This document shows, in pieces, positions 56,509 through 64,000 of a DNA stretch of 64,000 bases. The DNA lies in the NCBI GenBank assembly GCA_029551925.1, contig JAKPEO010000110.1, positions 11,121-75,120 on the forward strand, written 5' to 3'. The translations under genes were made by a program, and so were the position numbers. The notes below the pieces were generated by a model that was given only the letters and a program-made list of their open reading frames with translations, was not told the origin of the DNA and did no database searches. The DNA comes from a bacterium (GTDB taxonomy: Bacteria > JAGOBX01). Every line of letters begins with the position of its first letter. Position 1 is the first letter of the stretch.

Positions 56509-57536
56509 ATATATCTTTGTTTTTATATTTTATCCAGCCACTCTTAAATCCTTTTTGCGCGTGTTTGTTAAATATCATCAAATAGCCCTTTTCTAATTTT
56601 TCACGCTCTAAATAATCATATAATTGTTCAAGCCCTTGTTGATGATATTTCGCCTCGATATAATTTATATTCTCTGTTCATATCTGAAATTGTTAATTTT
56701 CTCTCTTGTTTTATTGGCAAAATCTCTTCGTCCATTATCTTACAAACCGCGCTCACTAAATAAGGATACCCTCAGGTTAAATAAAATATTCGCTCAGATA
56801 TCTCATCTGCATTTAAACTTATTTTGCGCTCGTTTTTATATTCTTCAAGCATATCCTTTATGCCGGCTGGCTCTAATTCCATTTTAACTTTAAATTCTGC
56901 CGCTATATTCCACGGACTATTATATTTTGCGCTATCGCTTTCGTCTCGCATTTTTAATTTCAGATTCTTTACATCGTGCACACCTGCTAATATCACACTT
57001 TGAAATCTCTTATCTTTACTTATACGCGCTAATAAATATTTCTCGCGCAACATGCCCAAAAATTTTATGAATAAATCATTATTTGACGCGCTGTCGATCT
57101 CATCAATTAATAACACTATTCTCTTTTCGGATGTTTTCACTAAATCGCTTATAAACATTGACAATTCTAATAAATTTTTGATATTTCTTCTCTCGCTAAT
57201 ATAATTAAATAAATCTTTTTCATCTAAATATTCCAATGTATTTCTCATTTTTATTAAAAATGATTGAACAAATACATTTTCATCTTTAAAACTTACCTCA
57301 CCTAATCCTTCAAAACTCATTGAAATACATAAATAATCATTTGATTGATTTATAAAACGCTCTAATAAATGTAAGACTGGTGTCTTGCCGTATTGTCGCG
57401 GTTTGTTTATGACAAAATATTGTCCGCGCAGCGCCAGCTCAAATATCTGCAATATCTTATCATCTATTCTAACATAAAAATGCTCTTCGGGTATTATCAA
57501 GCCCTTTGTATTAAAATAGCGTTCCATTTTTTTCAT
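56498..57536 (-). pseudogene. Decayed AAA-like ATPase with C-terminal PD-(D/E)xK nuclease segment
   Basis: The first 254 codons read MERYFNTKGLIIPEEHFYVR, INKPRQYGKTPVLHLLERF (Walker A degenerate: Pro for Thr) and IVLLIDEIDSASN (Walker B). A TGA at 56774-56772 falls where the family has Gly (TTA ACC TGA GGG), and the frame continues as YPYLVSAVCKIMDEEILP. A second break precedes KYHQQGLEQLYDYLEREKLE and GYLMIFNKHAQ, the C-terminal PDDEXK_9-like tail, ending at TAG 56498. So at least one nonsense and one frameshift or deletion have killed it. Such proteins are common repeated families with unknown function, possibly defence. Confidence 0.7.
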
Positions 57537-57628
57537 AACTATTATTTATTTTTTACATTATAAAATATTAAGAATAATGTCAGCAAGATAAAAATAATTT
57601 ATTATGAATAATGTTTTTATTAAGACAA

Positions 57629-59445
57629 TTATATTTTTGTTTTATTTGCTGATTTGATAATAAATTGTTCGCCTGCTATATTCAAAGCAAATTTATTTGC
57701 TGATATACACTGCGCCGCAAAAGTATTTAATTTATCATAACCAGTGCCGGCAAAATCACTATACAAAACAATAACCGCATCATAACGCTCTGTTTCAATA
57801 TTTTCAATAATTTCTTTTGATACATTAAATAAATTAAAATAATCAGTTTCATAATATAATGTCTTGTTAAGCCTCTTATCATTTTTTAATTGCTCTTCAA
57901 ATTTTTGAGCGCTGATAACTGTAATATTTATTTCATTATATTTCGAACTTAAAAAATTTATAACTTTATCAAAATGCCACTGTCTGCTCGTGCGAAAAAT
58001 CAAAATATTCTTTAAATTCGTAAATTTAAAAAAACATTTTTCTAAATTAGCAGTTAATTCTTGCGACCAATATTCTTGCATACCTCTATCATATACACAA
58101 AATGAATTTTGATAATTTTTCATAATTTGTTCTCGCAAATAATATGGATATTCTATTACTACACTATTGCCTCCGTCATAATCATCCCAATTTTTTGAAA
58201 TAATAAAACCGCTTTTATCAGCCCATTCATAAAATGGCGTGCCGGGCTGAGGAGTATTAATTGACATTTGTATAAACCCTCGCTCATTAAACGATATATC
58301 AAATCAAGCGTTTTTTTATCTTCTTCATCGTTTGAATCTGGGCCGCCAAATGTAAATGTGCCATACATATCAATGCCAATTTTTTTTGCTGATTTCAATA
58401 CACTAAATAGTTTTTCTAAATTAAATTTATTTCTTAAATTCATTGCCTTAGCAATTTTTTCACTTCCGGTCTCTATGCCTATTCTTAATAAATAATATCC
58501 TGCTTCTTTATAAGCGACAAGCATTTCTTCATCCATTGACCAGTATCCGCACATAGCATTATAATGTAAATTATTTAATTTATTTTTAATTAATGCAGAA
58601 GTTAATTCTAACACATATTTTTTGCCGGCATTATGCACTTCTTCATCAAAAAAAATACCTTCCATTTGCGGATATTTATTTTTTAAATATTTTATTTCAG
58701 CAATAACATTTTCTACTTTACGAACGCGCCAATTTGGTTTTAAATAATACAAATTTCCGCAAACGCAAAATGAGCATTGCACAGGGCATCCGCGCGTAGC
58801 ATATGCTTGTATTTCTATATATTCGCAAGATGGTTCAGCAGGAAATGCATATTCTATACGCTGCACATCTTCGTCTTCTGGGAACGGCAATTCATCTAAA
58901 TTTATTAAAGGTCTGCGCGAATTTGGATATACGCCCAATATATTAGATTTATCTTTTTTTTTAATTATATCTAACACAGTAAACTCGTATTCGCCAAGAC
59001 ACACAAAATCAACAGAATCAGCATAAATAGAAATATCTTCATTAATACGCGGCTGAATTTTTGCTTTTAATACTTCATTCGGAAAAACTGTCGGATGCTG
59101 TCCGCAAAAAATCAATTTTGTGCCGAGTGTTTTTTTTATGCGCAACGCTAATCGCAAATCTTCGTTTATAGTTCGCGTAGAACTTTCCATTATCAAATAA
59201 TCCGGCTTTTCTACAATAAGTTTTTCAAAATATTTCTGATGGTCTAATTTTTCAAGACAACCGTCAATAAATTTTATTTCTTCAGCAGTTTCACGCTTCA
59301 ATAAAGCGGAAGTATAAGCAAGTTCCCAAGGATAATATGTAAAAAAATTTCTATCTCGCGTGCTATTTGTCCACCTACTCGGCGAATGTATAATCTTATA
59401 TCCGCGATAATCAACACCGACAGAATTAGCAACTACTATTTTCAT
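57629..59445 (-). pseudogene. Cobalamin-type radical SAM gene, frameshifted paralogue
   Basis: The protein parallels the 54323-56077 product throughout: SVGVDYRGYKIIHSPSRW, TRGCPVQCSFCVCGNLYY (cluster), GIFFDEEVHNAGKK, IGIETGSEKIAKAM, then TLDLIYR. A one-base loss in the A-run at 58289-58291 (three A's on the plus strand; four would keep the frame) shifts reading to LILLSPARHF and an early stop. The lost frame continues as FNERGFIQMSINTPQPGTP and ends in the same C-terminal domain (ILIFRTSRQWHFDKVINFLS). Either a pseudogene or a homopolymer sequencing error. If repaired, ~605 aa with all motifs. AAGGA precedes the ATG. Confidence 0.8.
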
Positions 59446-59499
59446 AAATATAATTCCTTAAAAATTTATTTTTTTATATTTTTATGGAAAATCTGATTA

Positions 59500-59545
59500 A
59501 AAAATTAAGAATGTTCGAATGTGCGCACATTCGAACATTCGCGCA
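59500..59545 (-). terminator. 32-bp perfect palindrome, terminator-like
   Basis: Positions 59509-59524 and 59525-59540 are exact reverse complements (arm GAATGTTCGAATGTGC) with no spacer. On the minus strand it is followed by TTAATTTTTTAATC, so it can terminate transcription from wbuZ. The lack of loop in the perfect dyad also allows a protein-binding role. Confidence 0.65.
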
Positions 59546-59563
59546 TTTATTTATATTGTCCGC

Positions 59564-60331
59564 CTATTTGCTCATATAAATTTTATTTTTTTCTAATTCA
59601 TTTGGATATTGAATTAACATCGCGCGATATTCTCCATATAATACAAATATTGTGCCGCCAGCAACTGCCGCAGCGCCTGATCTTATCCCTAATATAAAAT
59701 CTTCATATGTTCCTGCGCCGCCGCAACATACAACTGGAATATTAACTGCATCTGAAATTTTTTTTATTATTTCCAAATCATAACCCTTGCGGCTGCCGTC
59801 TCTATTTATTGATGTCAATAATATTTCGCCGGCGCCGCGCAGTTCTGCTTCTATCGCCCATTTTAACGGATCAAGATTCGTCTTTTTTCTACCGCAATGC
59901 GAATAAACTAAATACTTTCCAAATATATTTTTTTTTACATCTATTCCTACTACTATACTTTGCGTTCCAAATTTGACGCTCGCTTTTGATATTATATCAG
60001 GATTTTCTATTGCGGCTGTATTTATTAAAACTTTTTCTGCACCTGCTTTTATTATATCGCGAATCTCTTCTATTGTCTTTATTCCGCCGCCAATACCAAA
60101 TGGGAAATAACATTCCTGAGCCATTTTTTCTATTATATTTATAGGTATTTTTTCGCCTGTAATTGATCCATCAATATCAACTAAAAATAATTCATCTACT
60201 TTTTTTTCATTAAATACATGAATAGTATTTAATGCGTCGCCGATATAAATATGATTTTTGAATTCTATGCCTTTATAAAGTCCTTGATTTTTGTAAAGTA
60301 ATATCGGTATTATTCTAAAATGCTTAAACAT
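59564..60331 (-). CDS. wbuZ: WbuZ/HisF2-type glycosyl amidation-associated synthase
   Basis: The 255-aa TIM barrel has the HisF fold (FPFGIGGGIKTIEEIRDIIK, VLINTAAIENPDII, VVGIDVKK, GAGEILLTSINRDGSRKGY) but reads RIIPILLYKNQGLYKG at the start, where true HisF has an invariant Asp (Asp11). This matches WbuZ/HisF2 proteins of O-antigen, which use ammonia from HisH/WbuY to amidate sugars with a WbuX/WbpG amidotransferase, instead of making histidine. No WbuX-like gene is in this window. It overlaps wbuY by 8 nt. Confidence 0.85.
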   Translation of the reverse strand: MFKHFRIIPILLYKNQGLYKGIEFKNHIYIGDALNTIHVFNEKKVDELFLVDIDGSITGEKIPINIIEKMAQECYFPFGIGGGIKTIEEIRDIIKAGAEKVLINTAAIENPDIISKASVKFGTQSIVVGIDVKKNIFGKYLVYSHCGRKKTNLDPLKWAIEAELRGAGEILLTSINRDGSRKGYDLEIIKKISDAVNIPVVCCGGAGTYEDFILGIRSGAAAVAGGTIFVLYGEYRAMLIQYPNELEKNKIYMSK

Positions 60332-60959
60332 TGACAGTATCTTGATATTTTTCTAAAAAATTAAAAATTATTTTTAAACCATCTTTATGACTTTTTTCAG
60401 GATGAAATTGTGTGCCCGCTATATTTTCATATTCAATACTTGACACAAAATCTATACCGTAATTCGTAGTTGTTAAAATTGCTTCTGGTTTTATTTCATT
60501 TAAATAATAAGAATGAATAAAATAAAAAAATTGTTGTTCTATAATATCTTTTAATAAAATCGACTTTTTTTTAAAATTTAATGTGTTCCAGCCAATATGC
60601 GGCACTTTGTAATTTTTTTTTGAAAATCTAAATTTCTGCGTTATTCCTTTGATCCAACCAAGCCCTTTAACATTTCCTTCTTCGCTAAATTCAGTAAACA
60701 ACTGTAAACCAAGACATATTCCAAATATCGGCGTTTTTTTTTCTAAAACTTTATAATTTAAAATATCAATAAGATTATTTTTTATTAAAAAATTCATCGC
60801 TTCTGCGAAATTGCCTACTCCCGGTAAAATTAAAATATCCGCTGCTTTTATGGCGGCTTTTGACGATGATATTTTTATATCAAAATTATTTAGTTTTAAT
60901 TTATGTTCAAAAACCTTTAAATTTCCTAATTCTAAATCAATAATTAAAATATTTTTCAT
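60324..60959 (-). CDS. wbuY: WbuY/HisH2-type glutamine amidotransferase
   Basis: The 211-aa class-I glutaminase has LPGVGNFAEAMNFL, nucleophile Cys in GICLGLQLFTEFSEEG (~80-95), and the catalytic His-Glu in FHPEKSHKDG. It releases ammonia from glutamine and delivers it through the WbuZ barrel. HisH of histidine synthesis has the same motifs, so the assignment rests on the paired HisF2-type partner and the absence of other his genes. Directly upstream of wbuZ. Confidence 0.85.
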   Translation of the reverse strand: MKNILIIDLELGNLKVFEHKLKLNNFDIKISSSKAAIKAADILILPGVGNFAEAMNFLIKNNLIDILNYKVLEKKTPIFGICLGLQLFTEFSEEGNVKGLGWIKGITQKFRFSKKNYKVPHIGWNTLNFKKKSILLKDIIEQQFFYFIHSYYLNEIKPEAILTTTNYGIDFVSSIEYENIAGTQFHPEKSHKDGLKIIFNFLEKYQDTVNV

Positions 60960-60998
60960 AAATACAAATTAAAAATCTAATTTCCTTTTAATTATTTA

Positions 60999-61709
60999 TT
61001 ATTTTTTACCAATAGACATTATATAAACAGGCAGCGCAGCAGTATTAATAACTTTTTTTATTTTATCTTCATAAAATGCACCGATTGCAACTGTCGCTAA
61101 ATTTAATGCTTCTGCTTGAATATATACATTTTGCGCCGCATGTCCAGTCTCAATATAAACATATTGTAACGCTCGTTCTTTATAGCGTTTTTCCGTCCTT
61201 TCAACTATCGCTGTAAAAATAATATTAACTGCCGCGGTAGTAATCGCTTTTTGACCTAATGCGGCATTGGCAAGTTCTATTCTTTTATCGCCAAACATAA
61301 TTAAAGTTAATGTATGATTTGATGGATTATATTTATACAAACCTTGCTTAATAGAATCAACATTACCAACAGCAACAAATAAATCAAGCGGATAAGTTGC
61401 ACCTGCTGACGGCGCAGTTCTAAAATTTAAAGTTTTGTCAGTTATGCCTTGCGCAGCCCATAAAATCTGCGATAATTCCTGCAATGTTAAAGAGATATTT
61501 TTAAAATTTCTTATTGACCGTCGCTGATATAGTGCCTGTTCTACTGACATTTTTCCTGTTGTCAGCGGATCAGGCAATTTGATTGTTTCAATATAAGTAT
61601 CTGCCTTTTTCATTTTATTATCCGAAAAAATTTGTGATACTATAAATATACAAATAATAATTGCGCTAAAAAACAAAATCAATTTTTTTTTTGGTCTTTG
61701 TATTTTCAT
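60999..61709 (-). CDS. SagB/ThcOx-type nitroreductase with N-terminal membrane anchor
   Basis: The 236-aa protein has one hydrophobic N-terminal segment (~9-28), then a nitroreductase fold with QALYQRRSIRNFKNIS, LSQILWAAQGI, TAPSAGATYPLDLFVAV, LGQKAITTAAVNIIFTA and YVYIETGHAAQNVYIQAEAL. These fit the SagB/ThcOx FMN-dependent dehydrogenase family. The RRS motif and the YPLDL segment bind FMN. The anchor places the domain on the periplasmic side. Physiological substrate unknown; no thiazole/oxazole peptide genes accompany it. Confidence 0.85.
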   Translation of the reverse strand: MKIQRPKKKLILFFSAIIICIFIVSQIFSDNKMKKADTYIETIKLPDPLTTGKMSVEQALYQRRSIRNFKNISLTLQELSQILWAAQGITDKTLNFRTAPSAGATYPLDLFVAVGNVDSIKQGLYKYNPSNHTLTLIMFGDKRIELANAALGQKAITTAAVNIIFTAIVERTEKRYKERALQYVYIETGHAAQNVYIQAEALNLATVAIGAFYEDKIKKVINTAALPVYIMSIGKK

Positions 61710-61729
61710 TTTAAAATAAACTTACTTAT

Positions 61730-62710
61730 CTATTCATAATTAATTTTATACAACGGATATAATATCGCCATCTTAAAAATCTTTTTATAACTTTTATATA
61801 AATCTTCTATTTTCTTTTTTTCTATTTCGTCTTTACATATTTTTAGTTGATTTCGCATTTTTATAAAACGCGCTAATATCCCAGTTGTTGTCATCAATTT
61901 CAAAAACAGCATCGAAAAAATGCCATAATGTTTCTTAAAAAAATAAAAACGCGAATGATGCCAAACCTGCGTCATCTTTGGATATTCTTGAACTATGCTT
62001 TTGGCAGTATGATGTATCATCTCTGGTTGTGCGTAATATTTAATTTTCCAGCCAGCTGCATAACATCTTTTGCAAAAATCTATCTCCTCAAAAAAACTAA
62101 AAAAATTTTCGTCAAGCAAACCGATTTGCTCGATTACTTCTCGCCGTATCATTAAAAATGCGCCAAGCCCCCAAGCGCAATACAAATCGCTTTCATAGCG
62201 TTCTTTATTAATTTCATAATATTTGCTATAAAAATATTTATGCAGTTTAGATTGAAAAAATAATTCTGTTAGCAAACTCCTTTCAGCAATGACATTCTTC
62301 CAATTCGGAAATTCAGTATGAATATTCAAATACAGAGTTCCATCAGGATAATACATCTTACAAAAACCAATGCCTACTTCTTTGTCTTTATCTAAGTAAT
62401 CGACCATCAAATCAAGGCAATTTTCTTTTACTTCTGTATCGCTATTCAATAATAACGCATATCTTCCACTAAAAATTTTCAGCGCTTGATTATTAGCGCG
62501 CGTAAATCCAAGATTTTCCGAATTTCGCAAAAGTATTATTTCAGGATATTTTTTTAACAAAAATTCATAAAGTCCATCAATTGAACCATTATCAACTAAT
62601 ATAATCTCATATCGTATTTTTTTTGTAGTTGCTTTTATTGACTCTATACATTTTAAAGTCAAATCTCTGGTATTCCAATTTAATATACAAACTGATAAAT
62701 CCAAATCCAT
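61730..62710 (-). CDS. Glycosyltransferase family 2 (rhamnosyltransferase-like)
   Basis: The 326-aa GT-A enzyme starts DLSVCILNWNTRDLTLKCIESI, then EIILVDNGSIDGLYEFL, NLGFTRANNQAL and LLLNSDTEVKENCLD (D-x-D equivalent), and later GLLDENFFSFFEEIDFCKRC, as in WbbL-type rhamnosyltransferases. The ATG directly abuts the RAYT element's terminal repeat (62711), with no Shine-Dalgarno between; AAGGAC lies 19 nt upstream inside the repeat. The insertion may have replaced the original start region. It probably completes the glycan operon. Confidence 0.85.
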   Translation of the reverse strand: MDLDLSVCILNWNTRDLTLKCIESIKATTKKIRYEIILVDNGSIDGLYEFLLKKYPEIILLRNSENLGFTRANNQALKIFSGRYALLLNSDTEVKENCLDLMVDYLDKDKEVGIGFCKMYYPDGTLYLNIHTEFPNWKNVIAERSLLTELFFQSKLHKYFYSKYYEINKERYESDLYCAWGLGAFLMIRREVIEQIGLLDENFFSFFEEIDFCKRCYAAGWKIKYYAQPEMIHHTAKSIVQEYPKMTQVWHHSRFYFFKKHYGIFSMLFLKLMTTTGILARFIKMRNQLKICKDEIEKKKIEDLYKSYKKIFKMAILYPLYKINYE

Positions 62711-62739
62711 GGGGTCAGACGTCTTGAAAGTCCTTTAAA
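62711..62739 (+). repeat. Left 29-bp terminal inverted repeat of the RAYT element
   Basis: The 29 bases beginning GGGGTCAGACGTCTTGAAAG are the exact reverse complement of 63845-63873. The core AGACGTCT is itself palindromic. The repeat abuts the ATG of the GT2 gene. Confidence 0.95.
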
Positions 62740-62800
62740 ATTTTATATAAATATCAAAATATTTTAAATATTATCGACAAATACTGAAATTTATTATATT

Positions 62801-63775
62801 TTATCTTATTTTTAATTGTATAAAATTCAAAAGTTTTGTAATTTCGCCTTTAAATCTAAAATTTTTTTTCATTTTATTTTCAATATCTTTTTTAGCACTA
62901 TATATTGTTTTCTTATTTGATTTCTCGACAATTTCAAATAATTCCGAATATTTAAGTGAAGTTAAAGTTAATAAAACATAAATAATTATTCTACTTAAAT
63001 GTATATTAAAAAATTTTTTATTTAAATTATTTTTTAAATCCGATAAGTTAAAATATTCTAATATGCACTTAATTACTTCTTCTTTTTTATATATTTTGTC
63101 ATATAAAATATCTTCTTTTCTTTGTTTCAAATGATTTATTTCTGTTCTAATATTTCTACGATTATATAAATTTTCAATATCTTTTTCAAATCTCTTTATT
63201 TTTTCAATTTCAATTTCTTGGTCTTTAATATTATACAAGTGCTTTTTATAATTTTCAAAAACTAAATTGTCATTATTTTGATAATAATTAAGTAGAAATC
63301 TAATATCTATTGGATAATCTTCAGGAACTTCTGCTGTTTTAAAATAATATTTGCAAGATGACCACTGATATTTTTCTGGCTGAACAATAATATTTGCTTT
63401 TACAGGATTCAAGTGAATATAATCTGCGCATAATTTAAAATAATTTTCATTATTTATTTCTTTATAACCAAACCGTCCTTGAAAAACATGACCAGAATTT
63501 TTATATTTTTTATTAAAATAAATAGCGTATTTTGTTAATATACATTGTAAAAATTTTGACAAATTTGGTTCAATTATAAATAGAATAAAATGTATATGAT
63601 TAGGAAGCAAACAATAAACAGAAATATTTATTGAAAATTTATTACAATACTTCATAAATTCATTAAGAAAAAATTGATAATCTTTTTCTTCAAAAAATAA
63701 TATACCTTTTCTGCTTCCTCGAGTAAAAATATGATAAAAAGTATTTGGTTTAATAATTCTTAATATTCTTGGCAT
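62801..63775 (-). CDS. REP-associated tyrosine (Y1 HUH) transposase with DnaA-like C-terminus
   Basis: The 324-aa protein has the Y1_Tnp domain at residues ~1-130: FYHIFTRGSRKGILFF, the HUH pair in LPNHIHFIL (His60, His62), GHVFQGRFGYKEINN and the catalytic-tyrosine segment DYIHLNPVKAN (Tyr119). The residues ~210-320 read HLSRIIIYVLLTLTSLKYSE then NKKTIYSAKKDIENKM, which resembles the DnaA domain-IV/HTH tail found in long RAYTs. It nicks and transfers single-stranded DNA. No IS200/605 TnpB accompanies it. ATG at 63775. Confidence 0.9.
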   Translation of the reverse strand: MPRILRIIKPNTFYHIFTRGSRKGILFFEEKDYQFFLNEFMKYCNKFSINISVYCLLPNHIHFILFIIEPNLSKFLQCILTKYAIYFNKKYKNSGHVFQGRFGYKEINNENYFKLCADYIHLNPVKANIIVQPEKYQWSSCKYYFKTAEVPEDYPIDIRFLLNYYQNNDNLVFENYKKHLYNIKDQEIEIEKIKRFEKDIENLYNRRNIRTEINHLKQRKEDILYDKIYKKEEVIKCILEYFNLSDLKNNLNKKFFNIHLSRIIIYVLLTLTSLKYSELFEIVEKSNKKTIYSAKKDIENKMKKNFRFKGEITKLLNFIQLKIR

Positions 63776-63844
63776 TTTTTACATTATCATTTAAAATTAA
63801 ATTTAAATTATAAAAAAAATAAAAAATAAGTATTTTAAAAAAAA

Positions 63845-63873
63845 TTTAAAGGACTTTCAAGACGTCTGACCCC
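63845..63873 (-). repeat. Right 29-bp terminal inverted repeat of the RAYT element
   Basis: Exact inverse of 62711-62739; see the left repeat. Beyond it, CTATTTGA (63874-63881) leads directly into the second, partial transposase copy. Confidence 0.95.
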
Positions 63874-63881
63874 TATTTGAC

Positions 63882-64000
63882 CCTTGAAAAACATGACCAG
63901 AATTTTTATATTTTTTATTAAAATAAATAGCGTATTTTGTTAATATACATTGTAAAAATTTTGACAAATTTGGTTCAATTATAAATAGAATAAAATGTAT
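63882..64000 (-). repeat. 119-bp direct copy of an internal part of the RAYT gene
   Basis: Bases 63882-64000 are identical to 63477-63595 inside the transposase gene (offset 405). The copy starts abruptly just beyond the right terminal repeat and runs to the window edge. It therefore belongs to a second, 5'-truncated element or an internal-deletion copy in tandem, or marks an assembly join between repeated elements. No further reading is possible here. Confidence 0.85.

Larger units (their letters stand above)
62711..63873 (-). mobile_element. RAYT-type transposon with 29-bp perfect terminal inverted repeats
   Basis: A 1,163-bp unit bounded by perfect 29-bp inverted repeats (62711-62739 and 63845-63873) encloses one HUH transposase gene on the minus strand. 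REP-associated tyrosine transposases usually have short palindromes and no long perfect terminal inverted repeats, so this structure is notable. It looks intact and recent, since the two ends are identical. Confidence 0.85.

Noticed and set aside
57629-58267. Separate 212-codon gene starting MSINTPQPG
   Set aside because: It is the C-terminal half of the frameshifted radical SAM gene; the paralogue is continuous here and no ribosome binding site precedes it.
59509-59540. CRISPR-like or attachment-site reading of the 32-bp palindrome
   Set aside because: Single occurrence in the window and placed after a gene with a T-tract; terminator is simpler.

Overview
The window is AT-rich, gene-dense bacterial chromosome with short intergenic gaps and mostly co-oriented genes on the minus strand. 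A TonB-dependent receptor, a lipoprotein, type IV pilus motor genes and glycan-assembly genes point to a diderm bacterium. HydE ([FeFe]-hydrogenase maturation) and a sodium-type F-ATPase rotor point to an anaerobic, probably fermentative life. I cannot place the organism in a phylum from the sequence alone. There is no rRNA gene, no CRISPR array and no prophage.

Layout. 1-6034 (minus): a ComEC-like secreted metallo-beta-lactamase-fold protein (cut by the window edge), a GYF/zinc-finger protein, the cluster rpmE-DUF1385-prfA, a PfkB sugar kinase, a lipoprotein and asd. 6167-14551: a TIGR02757 protein, a DUF4159 protein, a CPBP-protease/TPR gene followed by a related zinc-ribbon/TPR gene broken by an in-frame stop, then cdd, hydE, hflX and a pseudo-receiver protein. 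14552-20032: uvrA flanked by decayed ATPase and nuclease fragments, plus a second deaminase. 20033-21823: a TonB-dependent receptor. 21949-31479: an ATP synthase operon with an AtpI-like protein, an enlarged a subunit, two different c subunits (one a fused double hairpin), and an unrelated secreted protein between gamma and beta. 31605-35077 (plus): bioF, a tRNA-Thr just upstream of rtcB, and a MobA-like transferase.

35157-44382 (minus) is a tightly overlapping glycan block: a sugar-nucleotide transferase, four GT4 glycosyltransferases, two radical SAM proteins, a methyltransferase and a polysaccharide deacetylase. Then come an IS256-type remnant, tRNA-Leu and a YjbQ gene. 45614-51446 holds pilC, pilT and two PilB/GspE-type ATPases, followed by a chemoreceptor with a C-terminal hemerythrin domain. 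54323-62710 holds two paralogous B12/radical SAM genes (one frameshifted), a decayed AAA-ATPase/nuclease gene, the WbuY/WbuZ ammonia-supply pair for sugar amidation, a SagB-type nitroreductase and a GT2 glycosyltransferase. The window ends in a RAYT (Y1 HUH) transposon with 29-bp terminal inverted repeats and part of a second copy.

The most interesting system is the ATP synthase. One c subunit has the full Na+ signature with two carboxylates. The other is a fused four-helix subunit whose second hairpin has Gln at the usual carboxylate position and Asp on the inner helix. Together they imply a mixed, unequal-site rotor ring.
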